Positions 19,501 through 29,400 of a stretch of DNA of 45,219 nucleotides are shown in pieces. The stretch's first letter is position 1, and each line of letters opens with the position of its first letter. The position numbers and the translations under genes were made by a program. The DNA comes from a bacterium (GTDB lineage: Bacteria > Electryoneota > AABM5-125-24 > Hatepunaeales > Hatepunaeaceae): NCBI GenBank assembly GCA_013202285.1, contig JABMRV010000113.1:1-45219 (forward strand). Direction: 5' to 3'. The notes beneath the pieces are model-generated. The model was not told the origin of the DNA and did no database searches. It worked only from the letters and a program-made list of their open reading frames with translations.

Positions 19501-22500
19501 TGGAATGATTGGGACCTTGATAATCAGCTTGCCGCTGCAGCCGCGGACAGCGCCGATGCTGAGGAACCCGAACAGTACTGGGGTGGAGTTATCCGTTATC
19601 TCGGTTCAGGTTATGCAGATCAAACAGAAGCGAAGTTCCTCGAAATATGGCTCAATCTTAAAAGCAATGTCGGTAATGAAAACGTGATGTACATCGACCT
19701 GGGAAGAATTTCCGAGGATGCCATCCCAAACAACCTGCTGAACACGGAAGATCGTCCTCAACCGGGAAGAACGGTTGGAAACGGCATCCTTACCAGGGAT
19801 GAAGATACCGGTATAGATCTAATAGATGCTGATGACCCTGCCGACATGATCGACGTCAACGGTGACGGTAGAAACCCGCCACAGTTGCTTCCATCCTACG
19901 ATGAATGGCAGTATGATGCGAGTCGAAGTAAAAGGAGTGATTACTCCCATATAAACGGCACAGAGGGTAACATCGAGGATGAAGGAGGACGCTATCCCGA
20001 TACGGAAGACTTGAACAACGATACAAACATAGATCGCGCCAACGATTTCTACCGCTACAAGATCGATCTGTCTGAAGGCAACGGTAATCGTTACATCGTC
20101 ATGGATAATCCCAATGGCTGGCGACTCTACCGGATTCCGCTCAAGGACATGCTGGAAGTAGGGAGTCCTTCGATGGCTTCTCTTGAATATGCGCGTATTT
20201 GGCTGACCGGTTTTGAGCGACCCGTTCGACTGCAGATCGCCCAGATTGACATAGTCGGTAACGAATGGCGCGAAGTGGAAGTGTCCGATGACCGCGGAGG
20301 CATGATGGATCCGGTGAGTGTATCGGTTGTCAATACAGATGATAATCCGGAATACTCTCCGCCGCCGGGAGTTTCGGGTGAACTCGATCCGATCACCAAC
20401 TTGAGATCGAGAGAGCAGTCATTGATGTTAAAGATAAATCGTTTGCGCGGGAGTGAAACATGCGAGGTGATAAAACAGTTGTCCCATCACCAGAAGATGG
20501 ATTTGTCTGAGTATCGCCGGATGAAGATGTTTGTGTATCTGGATGATCAAGGTCGTGACTGCGACCTCGAGATGTCGCTGCGATTCGGTTATGATTCAGA
20601 TAAAAGGTATTATGAATACTCGCGGCGACTCAACCCTGGTTGGGAAGGCAACGAGGTGATTATCGATTTTGATCGTCTCACTTCGCTGAATTTCCTCCGT
20701 CAGCAGGATTCACTGCGTAATTACGATATTCTTCCCGATGGTGCTATAATAAGAGTGGTCGGTAATCCGTCACTGCGCGACATTCGTTTCTTCTCACTGG
20801 GGATCAAGAATCATGGACATGATATATACGAGCAGGACGAGGTGGGAGTATGGTTCGATGAGTTGAGACTTTCCGACATTCATGACGACCCCGGGTGGGC
20901 AGCCAAGGGGTCTGTTGATTTGAAGGTCGCCCGGGATCTGATGACCTTTCATGCCGATCTCAGCCAAACTCAGGCGGATTTTCGCGGTGTAGATATGAGA
21001 GTCGGTAAAAACAAGGATTACCTCACCGGGAGGGTAAGCGCCTCGTTCAAATTAGATGCACTGTTCAACCCGCAGTGGAATCTTAATCTGCCTTTAACGA
21101 TGAACTTCAGCCAGGGGATCGATGTTCCCAAGTACCAGACCGACAGCGATGTTCTGCTGTCGGCTATGACCGATGAGAGAATCGATATCTGGTCGATTTT
21201 CATGGATAATCTGAAATCAAACGACCGTTACAGTTATAATCCCAAGTACCAGAAACCTATCGATGCACAGATTAACACAGAGAAGAAATACTCTTACGGC
21301 TTCAGCGCATCAAAGAGGAAATTCTCCGATAATCCCTGGACAAAATACACTGTCGAACGCATCCGGTTGAGCAGGCTCAGCCTGAACAAACGTTATGTTA
21401 CCAGCTCGAGTTACATGTACAGCAAGGATAGGGATCTCAAGGGCGACCTGAGCTATGATCTCTCTTTCGAGAAACCTCTTGAACTGAACTGGCTTGCATG
21501 GACGGAAAACCTGCCGCTGCTTGGAAGGGTGTCGGAGAGTACCTTCAAACCGCTTCCCACCAGTTTCGGAACCAGTGTCGGTGCAACAGAGTCGATGGAA
21601 CGCTATGTGAAATGGAATAAGCCCGATACCGAGGAGGAGAATTACGGTCTTGCCACAGACCGTTCCTTCAACATCTCCTTCAAACCAATAGCAATATTGT
21701 CGATAGATTTCGATCAGACGGTCAGGGCTGATCGAGTGCGTCTGCAGGCTCAGCGTGATACCATCGCCTTGGAAATAGCCAGATTTGAAGTTGACAGGAC
21801 TCCTTACTGGGATGGGGGAATACTGGTTGACACTACAGGATGGGAGGAGGCATTAGAAGCCGAGAAGAGAGGTGTTCAGGATAAGATGTTCTGGAAACTG
21901 TTCGGTACGCATTTTATCGATCACAGCTTCAATCAGAATTTCTCATTCAATCTGACACCGTCTTTTGTAAGCTGGTTATCGACGAGCGCCAGTTACACCC
22001 CGCGCTACAACTGGAGCTGGAGCCGGAATTACGATCCAGGCGGAAGAAGGGTTGAAGTCGGTAGCGGATTTGGTACAAACGTCATATTAAAATTACCCCA
22101 GATAGTTCGTTTATGGGTTGACAAGAAATCGGGCAAACCAGGCGATGCCAGTGGCGGGGATATGACACCATGGGAAGATGAATTTCCGGGTCTGGAAGAA
22201 CTGGATAAGGATAAGAGCGATATTGGGGGGAAATTCCCTCCCGGCAGCAATAAGAAGCCACCGCCCTGGATCGATGAGTTCGATTACAAGGGGAGGGCAG
22301 ACATCCCTGTTGGCGATGATGCTTCCGGCGAGAGTAAAGACAAATTTCCGGAGGGGGAGGACATTCCTGCCCGACAGGAAGAAACATCCGATGAAGAAGA
22401 GAGTAAGACGGATTTCGCTGAGACTGCCGAACCCGACAGCCTTGAAATGGAGGAGGAGAAACCGTCGCGTAAACAAGATCCCCTGCTGCTCCTGCGAGGT

Positions 22501-23490
22501 CTGTTAACTCGTCTGAGTGACATTAGCTGGCGCTATGACCAGAACAACAGATATTTGAATCCCGCGATTGAATTAGGGCAGGCGAATTGGAAATACCGAC
22601 TGGGTTTAACGCGTGACCCGGGTCTGAAAAATGTTGAGGGTTTTGCCTATACCAACAACTTCTCGCGTAACGACCAGCACACTTTTAGCACCAGGTTGGA
22701 TTTTAGCAAGAATATAACGATTAACCAGCTCCGTTATGAGTATGGCTGGATTCATTCAATAAATGAATCCGCGGGTCTTCTGAGCGAATCGGGAAGTTAT
22801 TCCAGAACCGTTTGGCAGTATTTCGATTCGGACGGCAGGTCTATAAAGACCTTTCCGGCATTGAACTGGTCGGTACGATGGTCGGGATGGGAAACATTAC
22901 CTTTGCTGGAGAAGATTACCACATCGGTCTCGCTGGATAACTCTTTCAGTGGCAGCGCTCGTGAAAGCTGGAACAAAACTGCGAACGATGCTGAAAGGGT
23001 AACCCAGAGTATCGAATACGAGAAGAGCTTCCAACCATTGATAGGAGTTAACTTCATCTGGTTGTGGAACGTGAATACTGATGTTAATTACAACCTTAAC
23101 CAGAGTGTAAGCGATCAGACCCTTGGAAATAGGAAGACAAGGAGTCTAACGAAAGAGTTCAGACTAAGCGCCAGATACAATTCACGCAAGGGCTTCCGTA
23201 TTCCAATACCTGTCTGGCCCTTCAAAAACCGCCGCTTCAAAAACAATACGACCTTCTCTGTAGTATATAATAATCGAACCAGTAAATCTGAGAGTTCTGT
23301 GGACAACTCCAAGTTTGACCTTGATCGTGAAGATTCGTCCTGGTCGTTCAGACCTTCGATCGATTACCAGTTCTCAAATACGGTTTCAGGCAGTTTCTTC
23401 TATGAATACGCCGTTCAGAGGTCGGTACTAACGGGTAAGACCTTTTCACAGGACTTCGGGTTCAGGGTCAATATATCGATACGTGGGTGA
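16501..23490 (+). CDS. sprA: SprA/Sov, type IX secretion outer-membrane translocon
   Basis: 2329 aa; SprA hallmarks: YNSLTGYIRLNTTVDNAILAVAYSIQ, VFPDPNNLNSPSTGDYNGVAYIDDFESIKRITPLGINRKQWSAASFP, MIWFNPWQQIDITEIWPDKEV, VPVMEIQFKPWW-type region, C-terminal barrel strands. Confidence 0.93.
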   Translation: MPSPVRKISGQEFILLIGLLTSTLLMLHVGQADGSIRFSRSYATERMIDPTRFAPKYGMSSVLWDSSQADTTMPEGLDTLAVPQDSTLIGEISPPDSGIQPADSSLPAVKEIPLVGVEDLQPLQIGEEGKTPETGSADIPVDESTDQSTADGFPGDELEPFEREESKDEEDLPYHPTLIYLIDIPLEVEAELDTTTDYVILSKRLNGVEMPTTGALSKDVYLERSLRMADHESWRQSVLRKLPSKTESKGGGLVIELPIIRSERAQRIFGGQNIGLSVSGHIEVSGDLGVVQTEELQQDNPNPTNYQFNVNQTQSFVIKGKVGEKVDVDISQDSERMFDFENNLSIRYTGDEDEILKSLEAGNISLSLGGASLVSSSSKHKGLFGFKTESQFGALRLTTVASLEKGKKNQLTKEGGAQSSGRKTIPPYDYIQNRYFFLPGSAVIDTLIAENDTTIYHWRDYYRNHYKERDNYLNPFAVPLDSQIVKIEVYRSPPLTKDVASFYGWALYDLRDSTIVSDPDSIRPQEHQDGTFEPLRQGSDYEYNSLTGYIRLNTTVDNAILAVAYSIQALNSDSIPCTFGQLEPSNRDTNYFKLLKPKSPQPTDSTWNLMWRNVYSLKGTNLSREGFEGRITYQSDEDEQRQDTGPYKGEVKTFIEIFGLDHFGAQAGQNSPDGNIDEAFINWERGELTFPDLKPFAPEGWSKGGQPQKTELDSTQLIKHADMYTKTGRERSRTVSDYQIEVEFTSISTTTSLGIGVLEGSVEVYLNGQQLAEGIDFTVDYISGELTILRSAAFTENADIEIKYETAQLFQLDTKTLLGLRAEYELWDGSSIGATMLHLNQKTLDRRVRVGGEPIRNSIWGLDANMNFKPFFLTSAMDWLPLIETDEPSTFSIKAEVAQVFPDPNNLNSPSTGDYNGVAYIDDFESIKRITPLGINRKQWSAASFPEYDGRGDALWKKRRGRMIWFNPWQQIDITEIWPDKEVQAQASKIPVMEIQFKPWWNDWDLDNQLAAAAADSADAEEPEQYWGGVIRYLGSGYADQTEAKFLEIWLNLKSNVGNENVMYIDLGRISEDAIPNNLLNTEDRPQPGRTVGNGILTRDEDTGIDLIDADDPADMIDVNGDGRNPPQLLPSYDEWQYDASRSKRSDYSHINGTEGNIEDEGGRYPDTEDLNNDTNIDRANDFYRYKIDLSEGNGNRYIVMDNPNGWRLYRIPLKDMLEVGSPSMASLEYARIWLTGFERPVRLQIAQIDIVGNEWREVEVSDDRGGMMDPVSVSVVNTDDNPEYSPPPGVSGELDPITNLRSREQSLMLKINRLRGSETCEVIKQLSHHQKMDLSEYRRMKMFVYLDDQGRDCDLEMSLRFGYDSDKRYYEYSRRLNPGWEGNEVIIDFDRLTSLNFLRQQDSLRNYDILPDGAIIRVVGNPSLRDIRFFSLGIKNHGHDIYEQDEVGVWFDELRLSDIHDDPGWAAKGSVDLKVARDLMTFHADLSQTQADFRGVDMRVGKNKDYLTGRVSASFKLDALFNPQWNLNLPLTMNFSQGIDVPKYQTDSDVLLSAMTDERIDIWSIFMDNLKSNDRYSYNPKYQKPIDAQINTEKKYSYGFSASKRKFSDNPWTKYTVERIRLSRLSLNKRYVTSSSYMYSKDRDLKGDLSYDLSFEKPLELNWLAWTENLPLLGRVSESTFKPLPTSFGTSVGATESMERYVKWNKPDTEEENYGLATDRSFNISFKPIAILSIDFDQTVRADRVRLQAQRDTIALEIARFEVDRTPYWDGGILVDTTGWEEALEAEKRGVQDKMFWKLFGTHFIDHSFNQNFSFNLTPSFVSWLSTSASYTPRYNWSWSRNYDPGGRRVEVGSGFGTNVILKLPQIVRLWVDKKSGKPGDASGGDMTPWEDEFPGLEELDKDKSDIGGKFPPGSNKKPPPWIDEFDYKGRADIPVGDDASGESKDKFPEGEDIPARQEETSDEEESKTDFAETAEPDSLEMEEEKPSRKQDPLLLLRGLLTRLSDISWRYDQNNRYLNPAIELGQANWKYRLGLTRDPGLKNVEGFAYTNNFSRNDQHTFSTRLDFSKNITINQLRYEYGWIHSINESAGLLSESGSYSRTVWQYFDSDGRSIKTFPALNWSVRWSGWETLPLLEKITTSVSLDNSFSGSARESWNKTANDAERVTQSIEYEKSFQPLIGVNFIWLWNVNTDVNYNLNQSVSDQTLGNRKTRSLTKEFRLSARYNSRKGFRIPIPVWPFKNRRFKNNTTFSVVYNNRTSKSESSVDNSKFDLDREDSSWSFRPSIDYQFSNTVSGSFFYEYAVQRSVLTGKTFSQDFGFRVNISIRG
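16843..16870. repeat. Perfect 28-bp palindrome inside the sprA coding sequence
   Basis: GTAGGGGTTGAAGATCTTCAACCCCTAC equals its own reverse complement; read in frame as part of VGVEDLQPLQIG. Confidence 0.95.
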
Positions 23491-23583
23491 TAGCGGCAGT
23501 CTATTCCTGTTTTTAGACTTATTAACGATGTATATTACTACCGTTCGGTTTTATTTAGCTAATCAGGGTTTTCTAATCTTGGA

Positions 23584-23690
23584 GGGCGGGCTTTAGCCCG
23601 CCCCAATGGACTTACCATGAAAGCTGGCGGACTGAAGCCACCCCCCATGCGTTAGTTAATCCTTAAAAGCGGACGGACTGAAGTCCGCCC
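23584..23690. repeat. Intergenic palindrome/direct-repeat cluster between sprA and the fabH-like gene
   Basis: GGGCGGGCT-TT-AGCCCGCCC (23584-23603); GGCGGACTGAAGCC...CCATGCGTTAGTTAATCCTT and GGACGGACTGAAGTCCGCC...CCATGTGTCAGCTAATCCTT form a diverged direct repeat. Confidence 0.75.
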
Positions 23691-23766
23691 TCCATGTGTC
23701 AGCTAATCCTTTGATTTAGCAGTAATTTATTGAAATAAATTTTCAAACCCGGAGAAACAACGGTTA

Positions 23767-24804
23767 ATGCCGGAGAGAATTAAAATAGGTTATGTCGGAA
23801 TCGGACGTTTTCTTCCGGAGAAGGTACTGACTAACGAGCGGCTGGCACAGTTGGTCGATACCACAGATGAATGGATTAAGCAACGTACCGGCATCAACAC
23901 GAGACGGATCATGAGTTCTGACGAATCAGTCGCATCGATGGCTATCGCGGCTGCTGAAAATGCAATTGAGAACGCTGGAATAGATATAAAGGACATCAGT
24001 TGTATTCGTGTTGGCGTCAATACTCATTTGCGCTTCCCCAGTCTGGCGGCTATTGTCCAGAACGCTCTCAGAATTCCGAATGCGAGTGCATCGGATATTT
24101 CGGCAGGATGCTCAGGTTTTATCTTCGGTGTCGAGGAGGTATTCAACCGTTTGCACTTTGAATGGATGATGTTCGGGAGGAAGTCATATAGTTTGGTTAT
24201 CGGTGTAGATGGCATGTCGCTTATAACCGACTGGTCCGACCGTAAAACATGTGTTCTATTCGGAGATGCCGCAGGTGCGGTTATTATCGGTCCCGTTCAA
24301 TCGGGTGAGATTCTCGCAACCCATACGAGAACTCAAGGCGAGTATGCCGATCTGTTAAAGCTTGATGCGTTTCTCGAAGTACCTGCGGAGAATCATAAAG
24401 AGCTGACTTTTAAGAAGTTCTCCTTAATCGATTATCCCTTCCTGTCCATGGAAGGTCCCAAGGTGTTTGTGGTTGCCGTCAGATCGATGGTTTCAGAGAT
24501 TAAAACGGTATTGCTGAATTATAACAAGATCAACGGCACGGATCTAACGGAAAAAGACATCGAATACGTTTACCCTCATCAGGCTAACATGCGTATAATT
24601 TTAGCGATAGCTGATTCGCTGAAGATACCTCATGAACGTGTTTATTCGGACGGAGTAAAGAATTATGGGAACACATCTACCGCTTCCATACCTGTCGCTT
24701 ATGTTGACAAGTGGGGCATGAATCCTGATGCGCTGGTAATTGATGTTTCTTTCGGTTCGGGATTTGCATCGGGGGCGATTCTGCGAAAGACAGCATCAAA
24801 ATAA
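23767..24804 (+). CDS. fabH: 3-oxoacyl-ACP synthase III (KAS III, FabH-like)
   Basis: 345 aa; catalytic Cys in ISAGCSGF, His in YPHQANMR, Asn in NYGNTSTAS; ITDWSDRKTCVLFGDAAGAVIIGP. Confidence 0.9.
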   Translation: MPERIKIGYVGIGRFLPEKVLTNERLAQLVDTTDEWIKQRTGINTRRIMSSDESVASMAIAAAENAIENAGIDIKDISCIRVGVNTHLRFPSLAAIVQNALRIPNASASDISAGCSGFIFGVEEVFNRLHFEWMMFGRKSYSLVIGVDGMSLITDWSDRKTCVLFGDAAGAVIIGPVQSGEILATHTRTQGEYADLLKLDAFLEVPAENHKELTFKKFSLIDYPFLSMEGPKVFVVAVRSMVSEIKTVLLNYNKINGTDLTEKDIEYVYPHQANMRIILAIADSLKIPHERVYSDGVKNYGNTSTASIPVAYVDKWGMNPDALVIDVSFGSGFASGAILRKTASK

Positions 24805-24809
24805 AAGAG

Positions 24810-24900
24810 TTCAAAATCCAAAATCCTCATAAAACCTGTCATTATTAATTCAAAATCCAAAATTTCCATAAAGCCTGTCATTACTAATCCAAAATCCACT
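24810..24900. repeat. 39-bp tandem repeat, about 2.3 copies
   Basis: ttcaaaatccaaaatcctcataaaacctgtcattattaa / ttcaaaatccaaaatttccataaagcctgtcattactaa / tccaaaatccac... Confidence 0.85.
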
Positions 24901-24916
24901 CTTTCAACGTGATTCG

Positions 24917-24971
24917 CTGGCAGACACCATTGTCTGCCAGAAATGGATGTGTCCGACGGGGCGTCTGACAC
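24917..24971. repeat. Two hairpins between fabH and the MATE gene
   Basis: CTGGCAGACA-CCAT-TGTCTGCCAG (24917-24940, 10-bp stem); GTGTCcGAC-GGGGC-GTCtGACAC (24949-24971, one mismatch). Confidence 0.8.
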
Positions 24972-25014
24972 CGGGAATATGTACACCAGAAACAACTGCG
25001 AGACCTCATAACTG

Positions 25015-26358
25015 ATGCGTTTATTGTTACGAAGAGACCTCTCCGGGGATGTATGGAAACTCGCTGGACCAATCGTTCTTGGCATGATTTCCCAGACGCT
25101 GATGAACGTGATCGACACGGCGATGGTGGGTCGTCTCGGAGCTGTTGCTCTGGCAGCGACTGGCTTGGGCGGGCTGTTGTCGTGGATGATTCTCGGTTCG
25201 CTGGGCGGTCTGAACATCGGTGTCCAGACGGTAACTGCGAGGCGATTCGGTGAAGGGAACAACCGGGAAGCAGGAAAAGTACTCGATAACGGGCTCCTGA
25301 TAGCTCTGATAATCGGCACTGTCTGCACTCTCTTTATCTCTCACGGAATGAGCGGTCTGTTTAGGATTTTCTCTGATGACCGCGCAGTGGTAGCCGCTGG
25401 AAGCGGATATATTTACTATCGACTTCTCAGCGGGCTGCCGTTCATGATTATCACCGCTCAGCGAGGCTTTTTCAACGGCATAAGCAGGACAAGGCTGCAT
25501 ATGCTGGTCGTACTGGTCAGCAATGTTCTCAATGTGATCCTGAATTACCTGCTGATTTTCGGTAAATTCGGTCTGCCCAGGATGGAAGCTCCCGGCGCAG
25601 GACTGGCAACTACACTTGCGAACGTCGTTGGCTGCCTCCTGTTTATTTATATATCAACGAGACAACACAGGCGCAAACTGTTCGGATATTATAATCCCTC
25701 CAATCTCGACTTGAATGTTTGCCGCGGAATAATCCGTCTGGCAGTACCGTCAGGGCTTCAGGTACTCCTTGCCATGACCGGTTATGCCGCTTTCAACGCC
25801 TTTATTGCCAGGATCGGCACGATTGAGCTTGCCACGACAAACGTCTGCATTACCGTCTGGTCGCTCGCTTTCCTTCCAGGAGCGGGATTGGGGATATCCG
25901 CAGCGAGTCTGATCGGTCAGAAGCTCGGTGAAGGATTACCGGACAGGGCTGAAGAATTCGGCTGGGAATCGGCTCGCCTGGGTATCCTGACAATGGGGGC
26001 AATCGGACTGATGTTCATTATCATACCCGAACAGATATTCCGTATATTCACCGATGATTCTGCAGTGATTGCAGCAGGCAGGATTCCGCTGAGGATACTG
26101 GGCTGCATACAGATATTCGATGCGACCGGCATGGTTCTCAGCCAGGCGCTGCAGGGCGCTGGCATGAACCGTTGGGTGCTGATGGCTGAGGTGGTCGTGA
26201 ACTGGGGCTTCTTCATCCCCGGTACATTTCTGGTGGTTTTCGTCTTTAAACTCGGTCTCAACGCCGCTTGGGCAGTACTCGCGGTGTACCTGATAATTTT
26301 CGGATTGGTGGTGACGATGAAGTTTGCAGGTGGGAAATGGAAAGAAGTGAAGGTGTGA
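25015..26358 (+). CDS. MATE family multidrug/organic-cation efflux transporter
   Basis: 447 aa, multi-TM; DLSGDVWKLAGPIVLGMISQTLMNVIDTAMVGRLGAVALAATGLG, MVLSQALQGAGMN. Confidence 0.92.
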   Translation: MRLLLRRDLSGDVWKLAGPIVLGMISQTLMNVIDTAMVGRLGAVALAATGLGGLLSWMILGSLGGLNIGVQTVTARRFGEGNNREAGKVLDNGLLIALIIGTVCTLFISHGMSGLFRIFSDDRAVVAAGSGYIYYRLLSGLPFMIITAQRGFFNGISRTRLHMLVVLVSNVLNVILNYLLIFGKFGLPRMEAPGAGLATTLANVVGCLLFIYISTRQHRRKLFGYYNPSNLDLNVCRGIIRLAVPSGLQVLLAMTGYAAFNAFIARIGTIELATTNVCITVWSLAFLPGAGLGISAASLIGQKLGEGLPDRAEEFGWESARLGILTMGAIGLMFIIIPEQIFRIFTDDSAVIAAGRIPLRILGCIQIFDATGMVLSQALQGAGMNRWVLMAEVVVNWGFFIPGTFLVVFVFKLGLNAAWAVLAVYLIIFGLVVTMKFAGGKWKEVKV

Positions 26359-26499
26359 AAAATATAGAGAATTAATATTTCTCGTGTGATACAGATCATT
26401 TGATACTTAATACATAATTCACTATATTTAAGTTTAGGTAATATGTAGACTTTGTCTACTCGTCTGAAAACGGAACAGGATAGTCTCAGGGAGGCTTTG

Positions 26500-29400
26500 A
26501 TGCGCTCTACCACCTTCTCCGGAATCGCAGTACTGCTACTTCTTTTCATAATGAGCATCTCGTCTGATGCACGTATTAGAAACGTGCCGAATGAATACGA
26601 GACCATCCAGGCTGGCATCGACGCAGCCTGGGAGGGCGATACCGTACTTGTCCAGCCCGATACATACCTTGAGAACCTCGATTTCATTGGAAAGAACATC
26701 GTTGTTGGAAGTCTCTACCTGACAACCGGAGAGGAAAGTTTCATCCGGGCGACTATAATCGACGGAGACAACAGCGGCAGAGTTGTTATCTTTCGCACCG
26801 GTGAGAGTTCTGAAGCAGTCCTGTGCGGTTTCACGCTACGCAACGGTACGGCTCCCTGGGGAGGTGGAATCTATGTGAATGCGAGTAACGGTGCTTGCAC
26901 TCCTACACTGGATCACCTGATTATCACTCAGAATAACGCCAGTCGGTATGGCGGCGGGATCTACAGCACTCAGGGTGCCAGTCCAATATTAGTCAACGTT
27001 ACTGTTTACGGTAACAGTGCAACTGACGGCTACGGTGGATTAGGAACCTTTGCTATTGCATCGACGGCGATTATCACCAACAGCATCTTCTGGGATAACG
27101 AACCGTTTGATATAGCGGGCAGTTTAACGATAACCTATTCCGATATCGAGGGTGGATACGGGGGTGAAGGAAATATCGACCAGGATCCGTTATTTGTCGA
27201 TCAGGATAACTCTGATTTCCGCTTAACAGAGAACAGTCCCTGCATCGACACAGGCGACCCGGATTCTCCGAATGATCCTGATGCTTCAAGATCGGATATG
27301 GGTGCGTTATTCTACAACCAGGGCAACGTGCGCGTATTTGTGGTTCCTGATGAATACGGGACGATTCAGGAGGCTATCGATGCCGCCGATGTCGGTGATA
27401 CTGTGCTGGTTAACTCGGGAACCTATACTGAGAACATCGATTTCATTGGCAAGGATATCGTCGTCGCCAGCCTCTATATATACACCAGTGACGAGGATTA
27501 TATACACGAGACGATAATCGACGGAGATCAGGCAGGCAGTGTAGTCACATTCAATAATGGCGAGACTGAAGATGCTGTGTTGATGGGCTTTACATTACAG
27601 AATGGTCAATCGGATGATCAGGGCGGCGGTATCTTCTGTGAATCGGCATCTCCTACACTGGTTGCGCTTGAAATAGAGAACAATCGGGCGCGTATGGGCG
27701 GCGGCATCCACTTATACGATTCAAACGCCAGACTTGAGTATATCGCGATAATCCAGAACAGCGCCGTCGATAATGGAGGTGGAATATTCTGCGAGGAATC
27801 CAGTCCGGCAATCTCAAACTGTACTATCGCCGGAAACAGCGCCGGTGACTTGGGGGGAGGTTTTTACTTTGCACATTCGTATCCGGTTCTGACGAATTGC
27901 ATTTTGTGGTCTAACGACCCTGAAGAGATTGAAGAAGACGGCTTTGATGACGATTATATAACAGTTACTTACAGCGATGTCCGGAATGGCTGGAATGGTG
28001 AAGGCAACATCGACGCCGACCCTCTGTTCGCCGACCCTGACAACGGCGATATTCACCTCACATGGGCGAACTGGCGCGATGAGGATGAGACTAGATCTCC
28101 CTGCATCGACGCCGGAGATCCGGGAAGAGTTGAAGATCCGGACGAAACGCCTGCGGATATGGGTGCCTATTACTGGCATCAGGAGCCTTACCGAGCGATA
28201 ATTCAGATCAACCCGATGAGCATCGATGCTCAAATCAGCACCGGTGAGACGGAGATTCATACTGTCAATATCGCCAATCAGGGCGATACTCTGCTCATTT
28301 TCCAAACCGGTATCGACATCACCCTTGAGCCGGAACTGCTGCCGAGGCGTGACAGACGCGGAGGTCCCGACGAGATAGAGTACGAGTGGCGCGATGACGA
28401 TGAAGAGGATGGACCCGATTACAACTGGATAGACGTCAGTAACGAGCAGGACGTTGTTGAGATAGGAATGGGTAACGACACCTGGCATGGACCGTTTGAT
28501 CTTGGCTTTGACTTTGAATTCTACGGTATCACCTACAGTTCGATAAAGATGTGTTCAAACGGCTGGGCGTCGTTCACACGCTCGGGGATTAACCATTCGT
28601 ATAACGGCTGGGACGAGCTGCCTTGCGAGTCCGCTCCCGAGGATTTTCTCGCTGTGGCAATGAGCGACTGGAATCCTGCCTCGGGAGGTGAATACTTCTT
28701 CTGGACTAACGATGAGATAGCGGTTCTGACTTGGGAGAATGTACCGCATTATACCGGCATGGGAAGTTGGACGTTTCAGATCGTTCTGACAGTCGGGGGG
28801 ATGATTAAATACCAGTACGCCGAAACCGGATCTCCTGATGGAGCGCAATTAGTCGGCGTACAGAATAACGATAAAACCCTCGGCTTTGAAATACTGCGCG
28901 ATGAGGAGGATTACCTAATTCCCGGTCGTGTCATCGGCATCTCGCGCGTTTGGGATGAGTGGATTCGCATCGTTCCGGCGGAAGGTGATATAGATATAGC
29001 CTCGAATAGCGATCTGGATGTCATAATTAATGCTGAAGCGCTCGTCGAGGGTAATTATGGCGCTGATATTCACTTCCTGTCCAACGATTCCGAGAATCCT
29101 GAAGTAGTCGTGTCAGTGTCGCTTGAAGTTGTCGGAATACCGGTGATCGATGTTGTCTGGGACAATGAGATAGGCTATCCTGACAGCGTTGACTGGAATT
29201 CAGCCTACGATCCGCTACTTGCCGGATACGGTTATGACATCACCATCAGCGTACTGAACGACGGTTCAGCCGAACTCAGCGTTGACAGTGTCAGGATTGA
29301 TAATGACGTCTTTCAGGTGGCAGATGATGTATTCACGGTATCACCGGGAAATCCTTATGAATTGGAGGTTACGTTACGATCCGATGAAGAGGGCAGGCAG

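Noticed and set aside
22748-22770. GGATTCATT-CAATA-AATGAATCC hairpin in sprA
   Set aside because: A 9-bp stem with short loop is expected about once by chance in a window this size, and no related copy was seen.
23767-24804. FabH-like gene as part of a biosynthetic gene cluster
   Set aside because: Catalytic triad intact but no ACP, ketoreductase or tailoring genes adjacent; ordinary KAS III is the simplest reading.
24810-24900. Possible CRISPR array
   Set aside because: Direct 39-bp tandem repeats with no spacers and no cas genes nearby.
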